A stretch of 64,000 nt of DNA from Bimastos eiseni. Lineage: Eukaryota; Annelida; Clitellata; Crassiclitellata; Lumbricidae. Location of the stretch: contig OY365819.1 in NCBI GenBank assembly GCA_959347315.1, positions 21,056,637 through 21,120,636 of the forward strand, in the 5' to 3' direction. The notes under the pieces are model-generated. The model did no database searches and had not been told where the DNA came from. It was given only the letters and a program-made list of their open reading frames with translations. How positions within the stretch are numbered: position 1 is the first letter of the stretch; every line of letters starts with the position of its first letter. A program made the translations under genes and the position numbers. Of this stretch, positions 1-13,194 are shown piece by piece.

Positions 1-850
1 GCAGTCTCACAACTTTTCCATGAAATTTTTAAAGCTTTTGTCAAGATCATCTGCTATTAGCCCATCATGGATCTTCAGCTACTATTTTTTTTTGACAATC
101 TCCACTCGGCAGGCGTAGGCTCCATCAATGCCACCCTGCAGTTGCAGTGTCTTCAAGGTCTGCCACTTTGTCTATTGTTATTATTGTGACCAGGTGGTCA
201 GACCCAGGCTGGTGTTTAGTACCCTGTTGCTGCATCGTAGAGCGATGTCCCTTGTTATGGCAAGGTCGATTACAGAATTGTTTTTTAGATGTGGCCTATT
301 GCATAGAGTTGAGTGTCCAGTATTCAAGACCACAAGATCTCTATCCTGGATTACCTCCCCTAATGCTTCACCTCGGCGTCTGTTCTCCCATCATGCCAGC
401 TTTTACTGTGAGGGTTGAAGTCGCCCACAATAATGCTCCTGCGATCAGGGAGCAGACAGTCCGGGTGTGCCTTAGTGACTGAAGACCTTATTAGTAGATA
501 TACATTGATAATTGTCAATTTACCATTTTCCATACAGATCTCCCTGTCTTTCAAAGTCGTCTGACTCATCCAGACACAGTAATGTGTGGCTGATGCCCTC
601 TTTTAATAATATAGCCAGGACTCCCTCCCTTATTAAGAAGGGGTTGGTCCCGTCTATCCATTGAATGGCCGGCAATGTTGGTGTTCTTGCCGGCTTTTAG
701 AAGCATTTCTGCCACGCACACTATGTCTGGTGTGACAGCAGTTTCCTGCAGAAAGCGTTCAAGCTCACGTTTGTGAACCGTTTGTGAGCCTGTAGGCCTC
801 CATAGTTCCAATGCTTCACATATGTCAGCACCATAATTGACGAAGTGCAT
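1..850 (-). pseudogene. Non-LTR retrotransposon copy 1a, endonuclease (ORF2 N-terminus) remnant
   Basis: Minus-strand reading frames carry pieces of an AP-type endonuclease, the nicking domain at the start of ORF2 in I/Jockey-like non-LTR retrotransposons. Visible pieces are TPDIVCVAE (about 740-710), a glycine-rich GGSPGYIIKRGHQP stretch (about 630-580), IINVY and IIVGDFNPHSKSWHD (about 510-400). The last matches the GDFNAHSxxW signature, which is intact in copy 3 at 13855-15219. The frame is broken at about 566 and again before 360, and the element runs off the left edge of the window. It follows ORF1 copy 1a in the same orientation, as expected for one element. This copy is too decayed to be active. 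Confidence 0.75.
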
Positions 851-879
851 TTATTAGTATGCAAATATGTGGATTTTTA

Positions 880-1925
880 ACAGCTATTTACCCTGGGGTG
901 CGTTGTGTCATGGCCGAAAACAACCCTCCTATTGAAGAGAAGGGCGGATCCGGTCATTGCTATTTTATTTGTGAGGTTGCCTTTGCCCTCATCCTTCTCT
1001 ATAATTGTCCGGAGTGCCACCATGAACTGCCATATCTGGCTGTCGAGGGCTTTCTCTGCCTCTGTCTGGGGCTGGTTCTCAGTAGGGTTTCTGAGCGCCA
1101 TCTAGGGTGTTGTTAAGGAACTCCTCTGTCAGGTTTCCTGTACCCTCAGCCTCCCCAATTATCGGTAGGGGGGTCATTGGGACCATGGTTGGGGACGCTG
1201 CCTCCTCGACTGTGTTTAAAATATTGATTCCCGCCGCAGTTTGCACACTTTGGCTGTTCACGGTTTGGGTATTCTTCAAAGCAGTGCGGTTGGCGACACC
1301 GGCTGCACTTTCAAGGATTTCCAACAATATTTTTCGTCGTGCCCAAAGTCTTGGCAGTGTCGCGGCGCTGTGGTCGTGGGAAGTATTTATTTATTCTAAA
1401 ACGCTGTCCACAGATGGTGATGTAGTCGGGCAGCTTAGTAGCCCACGATCACTGCGGTACACTGGCTTTGAGGCCCTCCCAGATCCGCAATTATGGTCAT
1501 TTTTCTTGCCTTCTGCTTTTGCTCCTTGTTAGAGAAGGCCAAGCGCAGGCTGCTGCCTATCGTCTGGATGCCTTCGACAGTGCATCCGGCAGCTATCGCA
1601 ATTTTCTTTTTGGCATATAACGGTTTCGTTTTTGTCATTTTTGGGAGGGCATCTCTCACGAATCGTACATAGAGCTGTCTACGAAATAGACCTTCCAATT
1701 CTGTTTTCCGCTCCGTTGTTAATAGAACACATGGTGTGAACCTGTTATAATTCTTGGATAGACGTGGCCTGGCACTGTCTCCGGGTTCAAATCAGTGTAC
1801 TTACTTTGGTTTGCTGCTCTTGTTTTGGGTCTTACTTCTGTGAAGTCCTCCATCTCTGACTCTGTCTCCCTCTCCGTTCGTTGTTGTTTTTCAGCTGAGG
1901 CATTCAGCTTCCTCCTCTTCTTCTC
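880..1925 (-). pseudogene. Non-LTR copy 1a ORF1 (CCHC knuckle protein) remnant
   Basis: ORF1 of these elements encodes an RNA-binding nucleocapsid-like protein. The minus strand at about 1370-1220 retains PKCANCGG and a CSRC knuckle half. The C-terminal segment at 880-1330 is repeated with high similarity at 1930-2310 (both start near the plus-strand text tatttaccctggg). The frame is interrupted several times. The N-terminal part (about 1795-1860) contains MEDFTEVRPKTRAANQSKY. A second ORF1 copy lies immediately upstream in the same direction, so this stretch is a tandem or nested duplication of ORF1. Confidence 0.65.
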
Positions 1926-2331
1926 CCATCTATTTACCCTGGGACGCGTTGTGTCACGGCCAAAAACAACCCTCCTATTGAAGAGAAGGTCGGATCCAGT
2001 CATTGCTATTTTATTAGTGAGGGTGCCTTTGCCCTCATCCTTCTCTATAATTGTCAGGAGTGCCACCATAAACTGCCCCATCCGGCTGTCGAGAGCTTTC
2101 TCAGCCTCCGTCTGGGGCTGGTTCTCAGTAGGGTTCCTGGGCGCCATCCAGGGAGTCCCTCTGCTGTTTTTAACAAACTCCTCTGTTAGGTTCTCAGTGC
2201 CCTCAGCCGCAACCATTATCGGTGGGAGGGTCACTGGGACCATGGATGGAAGCCTAGGCATCACTGCCTTTGTTTGTTTTACCACCTCGGCCGTGCTTAA
2301 TATTTAAATTCCCCTTTTCAGGGCCGAGGCA

Positions 2332-3249
2332 CAGTGGCGTAGCTAGAGTAAACGTCACCCGGGGCGGTCCGTTCAAATGTCACCCCAGTGACCCCACACG
2401 ACCCTATGCTGAATGGTTAGGTGTAGCTAAATTTTCATACATACTCTACCTCTAGGCTCTACTTTACTCTACTGACCGGTACGTTACTGCTTACATGTAT
2501 GATCCAAGACAAAATCCGAATCCAATACCACAAAACAAATAGTTCAAATCCAAAGATTTTTAAAATGCAACTGGAGCAACATCGGTATTTATAAGTAGGT
2601 TTCAAAATTCATAGGTCACGGAAGAAACTTGTTATCAGATATTAAGTTATTTTTATTTATATTTTATTTTCTGCTTTTTAGTCCATTAGCAAAAGGAGAT
2701 TTTTAAAAAGTTCTTTATTTATATTTTACTTTCTGTTTTTTAGTCCTATAAATTTGACGAAAATTTCATAAATGTCCATTGTAGTTTGTAAATGGTAAAC
2801 AACTGCTTTGTCAAATGTACATCCTTGCATCTTGCGGACTGTACATGCCCAGCATAATATCAATGGAAGCTGTCTTCTTTCGACAGCTTCCATTGATATT
2901 ATGCTGTCGTCGACGTTCTTTCATATAATTCGACAAAGCCATGGTCGTCATTTATTTCGAACATTGTTCGAAATAAATTATAATAAAAATATAAGAAAAA
3001 TGACTCACCAAAAGAGCTGTACTCGCTCAGACAATATTTTCGACGGTTGATAGATTAAAATTCGAAATATGTGACGTCATAACGGTCACATTTCCTGTGT
3101 TGGTTGGGTTTTTTCACAATTCTATTTTCAGACTATTTTCGCACCTTAGCCTGGCTGAAAAATTTTGTTGGAGGTGACATAGTGTCACCCTCCATATGCT
3201 GTCACCCGGGGCGGTCCGCCCCCCTTGCCCCCCCTTAGCTACGCCACTG
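2332..3249. mobile_element. Non-autonomous hAT-like MITE (918 bp) with 8-bp TSD
   Basis: The left end reads CAGTGGCGTAGCTA and the right end reads TAGCTACGCCACTG, a perfect 14-bp terminal inverted repeat. Both ends continue into GTCACCCGGGGCGGTCC-type sequence. The flanks are an exact 8-bp duplication, CCGAGGCA, at 2324-2331 and 3250-3257, which is diagnostic of hAT transposition. No transposase is encoded. It sits inside ORF1 of non-LTR copy 1b and is therefore younger than it. The same terminal family appears at 35507-36579. Confidence 0.9.
2851..2905. repeat. Perfect 24-bp hairpin inside the MITE
   Basis: Positions 2851-2874 are the exact reverse complement of 2882-2905, separated by a 7-nt loop (ttctttc). 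A second inverted repeat with 13-bp arms lies just downstream (2950-2962 and 2966-2978, 3-nt spacer). A perfect stem of this length inside a decayed MITE is unusual and could fold as a small-RNA precursor. That role is inference. Confidence 0.85.
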
Positions 3250-4259
3250 CCGAGGCATTGCTCGGATCTGGATAGCCTTTTCCATTACAATATATTTAGG
3301 GAATTCTTTGTATGCTGCACTGTGCAGCCCACCGCAATTTGCGCATTTTGGTGTCTCTACATTTTCGCATTTGTCATATCGGTATGCCTGCCAACAGCAA
3401 CTGCATTTTACGGTCTTTCTACAATGGATCTCTCCATGTCCGAATTCTTGGCATTTTCCGCAGTGTCGTGTGCGTGGGATGTATTTTTGGATCTTATGCC
3501 GCTGCCCGCAGGTGGTCTCGTGTTAGGCCAGCGTTGTACCTTTTGATAGCTCACGATCACTGCGTTGCATGAACTTAGAGTCCCACCCATTTTCTTTACA
3601 TACTTGGCCCCTATCTCCTGGGCTATTTCCTGTTGGAGGTCGAAGATAACCTCTTTTATATCGTAATCTACATGTTTGTTGTTGCGCCTTTTGTTTTTGC
3701 GCCTCATTAGAGAATGTCAAGCAGAGGCTACTGCCAATTATTTGGTTGTCTTCAACCGTGCTGTGCTATCTTGCGACATTGCTAATCTCCTCCTTCTCCA
3801 GGAAGATTGTTTTTGATTTTGCCATTTTATGCAAGGCATCTCCGTCACTTTTAATATACAGTTGCCTACGAAATAGGCTGTCTAAATTATTTCTTTGCTT
3901 CGGTGTTAGTGGAGCTTGTGGCGCAAACTGTCAGTATTTATTCGAGACATGTGGCCTGGCCGGGGCCACTGTCTCCGGGTTCAAATCCGAACACTTGCTT
4001 CGTTTTTGTGAGCGGGGAGCAACCGTCGTCCAACTCATGCTTTCCGCTTCGCTATGTTGAATTCACATCACTTCCAGTGTCACCTTTTCAAGCGTTGCTT
4101 GCGCTGAAGCATTAAGTCTATGCCTTTTTTAACTGGTGTTCAACAGTAGATATTGGCATAGATGTTGACGCCAGAAAGGATTCTTTTGTGTATTTCATCG
4201 TCTTACTGGCTTTGGCCGCCATCTTCTCTGCATTTGCCATCTGCTACCGATTTCCTGTT

Positions 4260-4538
4260 TGCATTCGTGCCCCTGAGCCAACCGCCTGCTTTCACCCCTC
4301 TGCGCTGCCTCTGCAACCCTGCATGTGCCCCTTCGCCTGCCCGCCCTGCATTTGCGCCTGCTTGCCCCTCCGTACCCCTACCGCCCCGCTTCTGCTGCTA
4401 AGGCTCGATGCTTCCTCCTTGCCGTCCAAAACTGGAATTGTTTTATATGGACATTCTATAAAGACTGATGTTTTTGGTGCATCCTGTCCATTGTTTATTG
4501 CTTTATATTCAATTTACATTTGGGCATCCCACTAGTGG
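4260..4538. other. GC-rich leader-like sequence
   Basis: The stretch at about 4300-4400 is a run of CCCTGC/GCCTGC-type words. It looks like the 5' leader of non-LTR copy 1b, which would be read leftwards. No convincing protein is seen on either strand. Confidence 0.3.
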
Positions 4539-5285
4539 GACAGTATGCATTGATGGGTTAATAGTCTCATAGCCATACAAATGTTTTTAGGAACAAGCAC
4601 TGAAACCAAGTGGTTATTTCCTTTTCCACCTTGATGTGTTATGAGCATGCTTTTAGGCTGTGATGCTTCCTTGTCCGTAAGTTTCTCTATTCGGCATGGG
4701 TCCAGCTATGTCCCATTCTCAGCATCAATCCATTCACTTGACAGCAAATGTGCCGGTTTTCTAACGACATAAGGTGTGCTGTGGGCGAACTAATGATTCG
4801 GTCATCCGTTAGAGCCTTGATAAGTTCGTCTCGGTCCAATTTCACACACCCTTTTTAGGCATTTTGAAAGGAATATTCCTTGGATGAAGCCGAATAACAA
4901 ATTAAATATCCTGTTGTTTTATTCTACCAACACATTGGAGTATTTACATCACTAGCCATCAGCGGTCACATGGCAATTACATCAGATACCAGTTCTACTT
5001 GCATTAAACAAAGTCAAAGCGGCTTACTGCCAGATCAGGCAGTTTGGCATAAAGATGCAAGTCCCACATCAAATAGGAATCTTTCACTATATTTGAAATT
5101 CGTTTCACTGTATAATCTGTAATTTTTAGACATTCTATTCCAAGGGATGCTGCTGAGACTTCCAGAGTTTTGTTTGTTGCTTTCTATTCAGGGTGTATGT
5201 TGCATATCCGAAGATATAATTTCTGTTTAGTGTCAGTACTTCCTAGAACTTGTTAATTTGCTCTGCTTCTGGTCATCATACAAAC
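4539..5285. repeat. Tandem repeat unit A, copy 1
   Basis: Starts at GTATGCATTGATGGGTTAAT and is repeated from about 6555. The copies share blocks such as aaagatgcaagtc.cacatca and tttcactatatttgaaattcg. This copy holds about 260 bp (about 4757-5015) that the second copy lacks. No protein family was recognised on either strand. Confidence 0.75.
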
Positions 5286-6049
5286 AAAACTTCATCAGAA
5301 TTACTGCCTTGTGTATTTTGGCAAAATTTTTTCTAATAGAAAGTGCATTTTTCAACCCAGCCTTGGCTTTGTCAGTATCACTAAGTGTATATGCAGATAT
5401 TGATTCAGTTAGAACAGAGACATTATTGCAGATCAACATATCTTGTGAACTAACCGAAGTGATGGAGCATTGGCCTTAGTTTTATGCAAAGCAGCAATGT
5501 AGCACATTTCTGACATCACGCTCTTTTTAACTTCTGCTTGCTTATCCTTCTATGGCATTGTCTATTCTATCTATATAGAACTAATACTGCCAGCTCTATA
5601 CTACAGTTCTGTTAGGATGAGAGTGATGTAGGTAGAATACTGATCTGCTGTTAAGTGACCAGACGAGGAGTACATTTTACAATTTAATACATGAAGCAAA
5701 CTAACTATGTGACATTATTCAGTACAGATAACAGCAACTATAATACTTACACTGTGCATTTTGATAACGGTGAGTAGCATCAGCCTCTCCACGTTCACTA
5801 GAGTAACCTTTCTTCCGAACTAGAAACTAAGTTCTATGCCTGCACCGACCAGGGTTCGTCTCAGGCTACAGTATTTATAAGGGTTTACTTCGTATGTGTT
5901 ATGTGATCAACCAATGAGATGAGGTTATTGAAACAGGCGGCTGTCTCATCAGCTAACTACGACCAATCAGCTATATTTAGACCGCCTATGTGTATATTAC
6001 GTATGCTATTGCCATAACCTGATTGATTATATAATTACTCCTTGATACA
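5286..6049. other. Unannotated stretch between repeat A and B
   Basis: AT-rich sequence. A minus-strand reading frame at 5233-5439 (LSDTDKAKAGLKNALSIRKNF) matches no family I know. No terminal repeats or splice structure could be assigned. Confidence 0.3.
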
Positions 6050-6430
6050 ATGCCTACTTCACCTATGTATATGATACCTAACGCATACAACAAATAACAA
6101 ATAAATAAAAATGTGGACCATATATCTGTTTCATTAGCGTCTAGTTCAAAATATTTATAGTATAAGAACGAGCACCTTGTAAAATGTAAGTTACATAAGC
6201 AGTCTCTGTAGACAGTCAGTGACTGGACACGTTTGAGCTTTTCTTGAGGGATGGTTGATCGTCTAGCAATTGGCTGTGGCGTTGTCAAGAGATCCAATCT
6301 CCATTCGCAGTCGCAGGGATTCGTTTTTCAGGAATGCGACTTCATTAGCGGTTGCTCTCACAGCAACCACCATCTCCCTCAAACGCTGCTTCTGCTTCCA
6401 TTCAATCCTCCCCTGAGCGATGGAGACCAA
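6050..6430. repeat. Tandem repeat unit B, copy 1
   Basis: Shares long blocks with 7380-7745, including AAGCAGTCTCTGTAGACAGT, ATGGTTGATCGTCTAGC and GTCAAGAGATCCAATCTCCA. On the minus strand a short frame (FLKNESLRLRMEIGSLDNATA) is open but unrecognised. Together with A it forms an A-B-A'-B' tandem arrangement. Confidence 0.75.
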
Positions 6431-6554
6431 CCCTTGGTCCCAAGTGCCAAGACGGTAAAATATCCCCCCCTTCATAGACGTAAAAAGTCCTCCTACCTGA
6501 AATTGGAAGCATTTGCTTACGGACCCCTTCTTTCTGGCGCCCCTGATTTGTCGA

Positions 6555-7075
6555 ACGGTATGCATTAATGGGTTGAGAGTTTCATAGCCTTACATGGCTA
6601 TAGGAATAAGCACTGAAACCAAGTGATCATTTCCTCTTCCACATTGGCACATTATGTACATGCTTTAGAACAGTGATGCTTCCTTTCTTGTCTCTAAGTT
6701 TCTTTATTCGAAATGTTTCCAGCCACGTTCAATTCTCAGCATCACACCACTCACTTGGCAATTTGGTTCACCTCCTCTCTTGCTATTGAAAGATTCAGGC
6801 AGTTTACTTCCAGTTCACACAGTTCGGCATAAAGATGCAAGTCTCACATCAAGTAGGAATCTTTCACTATATTTGAAATTCGTTTCACTGTGTAATCTCT
6901 AGTTTTTGACGTCCTCTTCCAACAGAAGCTGAGACTTCTGGAGTTTCGTTTATCTATAATTTCTATTCAGGGTGTATGTTGCATCTCCAAAGATATAATT
7001 TCCGTTTAGTGGCATTACTTCTAAGAACTTTTCAATTTCCTCTGCCTTCTGGTCATCATCATTCATCAGACTTAA
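6555..7075. repeat. Tandem repeat unit A, copy 2
   Basis: Second copy of the 4539 unit: GTATGCATTAATGGGTTGAG at the start and ggtgtatgttgcat..c.aagatataatttc near the end. It lacks an internal 260 bp that is present in copy 1. Divergence between the copies is visible at many single bases, so the duplication is not recent. Confidence 0.75.
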
Positions 7076-7379
7076 GTAGTAGTTAATTGAACAAATTGGC
7101 TCGTTAACCAATTACACACCTATTTATTGTTTAAAATCGTTAATCTATAGATCAATTCACAAAAAACGAATCAATGCATAGGTTAACAAAGTTCACAAAC
7201 CTAAGACATAGGCCAAGCAACTAAGACGATCACCATAGAACGTGCACAAACCTTAGACATGGGTCGAAACACCACTAATAGGCATACACGTTATTATATG
7301 CTTTGACTTCAAGAGAACAAAGTGTTCTTTGATCACGAGGCTGCTGCAAACAATGAAAACGCTTGTTGCAACAACAGCA

Positions 7380-7745
7380 TAACCGAACAGGGAGAACATA
7401 AAGTATGGAACGCCAACGAGGACACAAATAAACACACATGTGTATCATATGTCTGTGTCATTAGTATCTATTTCAACATTTTTATTGTTTAAGAACGAAC
7501 CCCTTGTGAAATGTATGTTACTTAAGCAGTCTCTGTAGACAGTCAGTGGCTGGACACTTTCGAGCTTTGCTTGAGAGATGGTTGATCGTCTAGCGATCGA
7601 CGGCGTCGTCGTCAAGAGATCCAATCTCCAGGGATTCGTTTTTCACGAATATGACTACATTAGCGGTTGCAGCCACCATCTCCCTCTACCGCTGCTTCTG
7701 CTTCTGTTCTTTAGCTTTCACCTTTCATATCTTATCATGCACTCG
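7380..7745. repeat. Tandem repeat unit B, copy 2
   Basis: Second copy of the 6050 unit, ending near CTTCTGCTTCTGTTC. The following 7746-8023 shows nothing recognisable and runs up to the piggyBac target site. Confidence 0.7.
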
Positions 7746-8324
7746 CACCAGTTCTTGTTCCTTCGCTTTTATGTTGTAAGGCTTCTCGACGAGCAGACTC
7801 TGCATGACTGCAGAAAGCAGAGTTGATTACTTACATTGAAGCCCACACACCAGAGAAACAAGTCCAAACACCCATCCCCTCATATTTTACCCCTACCCCA
7901 ACTACACAGACATTCTGGGGTAGGACTAAATCCTCAGCAACTTCCAAGGTCGCACAAACATTTAAAGAATCCACCATTCCAAGCTCAGTCGACAAAAAAT
8001 TCACAACAAGACTAAATCCGCTATTAACCCCTTTATGGTGGAATAAAATTTCTGAAAACTTTCACCAACGGTGGAATTTTTTTTTGGAAAAAAATTAGTT
8101 AAAGCCTATTTTGAGTTTCTATAATTATTATAAGCATAATGTACTATGTTATGTTACTTATATTCTAATTTTATTTTTTTACACTTTTTTACCAGTTTCC
8201 TACGATTATACGGGAAAAAAACGATTTTCGGTCATGCATGTTTATTGCATTCTTCCGATATAAACTACTCAGTAAAGTAAAACAAAACAGTTCTGTGGAC
8301 TGTCAAGAGGAGTACGGTGTACCC

Positions 8325-10039
<1,715 letters not shown>

Positions 10040-10195
10040 TTTTTCTACGACTAGCGTAGTTTCACTCTTTGTCTCAAGGTTATAGACAATTGCTGACCTG
10101 TTTTTCAGCCATTGGCCTGGATCGAGGTCGTCTGCTGGTAGGCTGTTCTGCTGTTCTAACATCACCCCTCCGAATGTTTGCAGCTATAACCATTA

Positions 10196-10328
10196 GCCCA
10201 AGATATCTCGGGCACCACAGTGAGCGAAAGGCGGCTATATTATGCAGTTGGGAGTAGGTCAAGGTGCAACCCGAGATATCTCGGGCTGCACCGTTGGGGA
10301 GAGTTAACAGCGCCCGAGTTATCTCGGG
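10196..10328. repeat. Three subterminal palindromes of the piggyBac right end
   Basis: CCCGAGATATCTCGGG at 10270-10285 is a perfect 16-bp palindrome. Near-copies are gcccaAGATATCTCGGGc at 10196-10213 and CCCGAGTTATCTCGGG at 10313-10328. They lie upstream of the transposase start and just inside the right terminus. Subterminal repeats of this type usually bind transposase. The left end lacks them. Confidence 0.8.
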
Positions 10329-10348
10329 GTCCACCGTAAAGGGGTTAA

Positions 10349-11330
10349 ACGCCACCCAGTCCTCTAAGTTTCTAGATTTTGTTGCTCTGTTTCTGAGCTT
10401 GTTTCGCTCGTATATGACTTGTGTACAGTCATCATTCCAGAACGATTGTGTTTTGGTTTTCTTTGCCTTTCTCTTTTTATTGTTATTATTACTTTTATTT
10501 TTTGATATCGTGGCTTTGGCCGTGTTATTAATAGCTTCCATTGGATTACTAAAAGTTACGTTTTGGGTTTCTGCGATTATTGAATGATTTATAAATACAC
10601 TGCTGAGTTCTTTGTATTTATGCCAGTCAGCTCCTTTTAGTCTCCACCGGTGCCGTCCCACATTTTCCTCGGAGTCCACCTCCTCATCGACTGCGATCAT
10701 TGAGACCAGGTGGTCGAACCCGAGGCAGTTATTTAAAACTGTGTGGATGCACCGGAGGGCCATGTCTGTCGTTGTTATGGCAAGGTCTATGACAGAGTTA
10801 TTATGTGATTGTGTGTTTGTGATGTAGATAAGTGCACCTGTGTTTAGGATGACTAACTCTCTTTCTGTCATTATTTCTTCTATGGCATGTCCACATGGGT
10901 CCACCCCATGTCTCCCCACGTTCTGCTATGCGCATTAAAATCTCTTATTGTTATGCTTCTTCTGTCAATCTTGTCAAAAAGCTGTATTATTTCTTCCTTG
11001 CTGACAGTACATCTTGGCCTAATATATACATTTATTGTTTCAATTTTTTCCTTATCTGTTTTTATTTCTATACCTTGTCTTTCTATGTTTATCATTATTT
11101 CATCCAGACTTAGTAGTGTGGTTGATTCCCACCTTCAACAGCATCATAAGGCCACCGCTCTTGATCGACTTTACCTGTCTGATCGTTGTGTATCCTTCAA
11201 AGCGAAGGTCCCGCGTGCTGTCTAGGTGTGTTTCCTCCACACATGCCATGCTGGACTGAAGGGGTAGTTATATAGGAAGGATTTTAATTGGTGTAAATGC
11301 ACCATAAGATCATTACAATTCCAGCGCATG
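10349..11330 (-). pseudogene. Non-LTR copy 2, endonuclease remnant
   Basis: Minus-strand frames match the intact endonuclease of copy 3. Blocks include MINIERQGIEIKTDKEKIETINVYI, RRSITIRDFNAHSRTWGD, ERELVILNTGALIYITNTQSHNNSVIDLAITTTDMALR and NNCLGFDHLVSM. Frameshifts separate the blocks. It ends abruptly at the piggyBac TTAA in the region equivalent to EDWAAYKEQ of copy 3. ORF1 of the same copy follows at 11400-12218. Confidence 0.85.
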
Positions 11331-11399
11331 ACATGGAACGCCCTTAATCAGTTAAGGATATAATATTATTTTGGTTGTGTTATTTTTATTATTTTTAAG

Positions 11400-12218
11400 C
11401 TGTTATGTTCTGCGCTTTTCAGAGAAATGCATTCTACCATTGAAGAGTAAATTTCCTGCTGCAGAGGTGATCTGCGCCGCTATTTCCATTCTGGTTTTAT
11501 TTTCATTTGTTATGGCGTTCAGTGCACCTATGATGAACCTTGCCATTAGTATTTCTGATCTAGTTTTGCCTGGTGTTGATGGCTCCATGTACATAGTGGT
11601 TTTGATGGTAGCATATGATGAAGAGTTGAATAAATTTCAAACTCCGCTTTTTCTTTCTGTAGCGCTGCTATTTTTTCAGTCGGTGTTTTTGTCTGTGTGG
11701 TTGTCAGTGTGGTATTCAGTGTGTTTGTTGGCGTGGATGTTTGTGGCGTGGATTTTGTGTGTGTCTGTTTCTATGTTTGTTTGTTCTATTTCCGCTACCG
11801 CCATCTTTCGGGCCTCATGTAACGGGAGTTTTTCTATTGTCCGTATTCTCAGTGCCGTCTGTAGTTCTACATACAGAGGGCACTGCTTGTATGCAGCAGT
11901 GTGGTCCCCTCCGCAGTTGACGCATTTAGGTTGATCTGGGCGATTTTCATTGCTGCATCGTCCACACTTCACTGCGCTTCGGCAATTTGAAATTTGATGG
12001 CCGAAGCGTTGGCATGTCCCGCAGTGCAGAGGTCGGGGAATGTAGGGTCGCATCCAAAATCTGCAGCCATCTATGGAGATCCATTCAGGCAGAACGGTAT
12101 CCCTGGGGTAACCCAGTACTACCACTCTGCTGTCCGGACCCCGCAACGGCGCATAAACTTTAACCCCATTTCTGAGGCGATGTCATTGAGTATTTCATGC
12201 TCTCTGCTAGCCCATAAG
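11400..12218 (-). pseudogene. Non-LTR copy 2, ORF1 C-terminal part
   Basis: Encodes the knuckle region CGTCQRFGHQISNC, CGRCSNENRPDQPKC, NCGGDHTAAYKQCPLY, then a His/Thr/Asn-rich tail (NIETDTHKIHATNIH...). The start is absent. Upstream homology to copy 3 stops at about 12218, where a T-rich repeat begins. The preceding sentence of the protein, VVVLGYPRDTVLPE, is well kept. This copy is 5' truncated by rearrangement, which is not the usual retrotransposition truncation because its 3' half is also missing. Confidence 0.85.
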
Positions 12219-13194
12219 GATGATTGTTTGTTTCACGACGGTGTGTAGCGGGTACGCTTTTACCATCCTTCAGATTTTCTTTCTTCGATTGTTGTTTATC
12301 GTCTTTCTTTCTTCTTCTCCTTCTGGTTTTCGCTGTTGTTGTACTTCTTTTTCGTTTTCTTCAATTTAAATATATTTTTATTTTTTTTGTTAAAAAAGTT
12401 TTTATTATTATTTTTTTGTATATATATAATTTTCTTTCTCTTTATATTGGTTTTTAGCTCTTTTTTGGCTCATAAGGCTCTTTTATGGCCTGTATGGCTC
12501 TTTTTTGTCCTTTTTTGGCTCTTTTTTGTGGCATTATTTATTTTACTTCGTTTTCTTTTGGCCAGTATACTGCTCTTTTTTTTCATTACGACTTTATTTA
12601 TGTACGATTTTTCAACTTTCACCCTCTCTCTTCCTGCTATCTATCTTCGTTCCCCTGTTTCTCTCTTTCGTCTTCTAACCTCTCTCTGCTATCTTCTTCT
12701 TCCTGGTTCCTTATGCTGTGGTTGTTTCTGAAAGGCAATGTTTTAAATTAGTCACATATATACATGGTTATTATTTGCTCTTTTTGGTGTCCTCAAGGGC
12801 TCTTTTTTGGCCATGTTGGCTCTTTTTGTGGCTTTTTTGTTGTAGGATTTTTTTATTGTATACTTTTTTTTATTTAATTGGTTTTTTTTGGCCAGTATTC
12901 GGCTCTTTTTCATAACAATTTATTTACGTGGCAATTGTCATCTTTCGCCCTCTCTCTTCCTACTGTCTATCTTCTGCCCCTGTTTCTCTCTTTCTACGTC
13001 TTTCTTCACTCTGCTATCTTCTTCTTGGATCCTGATTCTGTTTTCGACTCTGCAAAGCAAATGATTAATTATTTACATATATACGCAGTGATGTTTGCTC
13101 TTTTTTGTCCCCTAGGGCTCTTTTTTGGCCATGTTGGCTCTTTTTGTGGCATTTTTTGTTTGTTTTTTTGTTTGTTTTTTTGTGGCCAACCTAT
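12219..13194. repeat. T-rich repeat X, copy 1 (about 326-bp internal units)
   Basis: Starts at AGGATGATTGTTTGTTTCAC and shares its whole layout with 24908-25530. It contains repeated words GGCTCTTTTTTGGCC and TTTTTGTGGC, plus two copies of a block around CCCTCTCTCTTCCT (12622 and 12949), giving a period of about 326 bp. It sits between 5'-truncated ORF1 (copy 2) and truncated RT (copy 3). Read on the minus strand it is A-rich. It could be promoter-type 5' monomers of the non-LTR element, but that is inference. No protein is credible. Confidence 0.75.

Larger units (their letters stand above)
1926..4245 (-). pseudogene. Non-LTR copy 1b ORF1, split by a hAT MITE
   Basis: A second ORF1 of the same subfamily. 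Reading on the minus strand, a likely start MANAEKMAAKASK lies near 4240. It resembles the ORF1 start of copy 3 (MADAEKRTTNAEEA). The zinc knuckles lie at about 3470-3290: HCGKCQEFGHGEIHC, CENVETPKCANCGG, then HSAAYK. The C-terminal part resumes at 2323-1926 after the MITE at 2332-3249. Several frameshifts make it a pseudogene. GC-rich repetitive sequence at about 4260-4400 is probably its 5' leader. Confidence 0.65.

Noticed and set aside
4162..4535. Pro/Cys-rich plus-strand frames
   Set aside because: Low-complexity GC-rich leader sequence read in the wrong direction relative to the adjoining ORF1.
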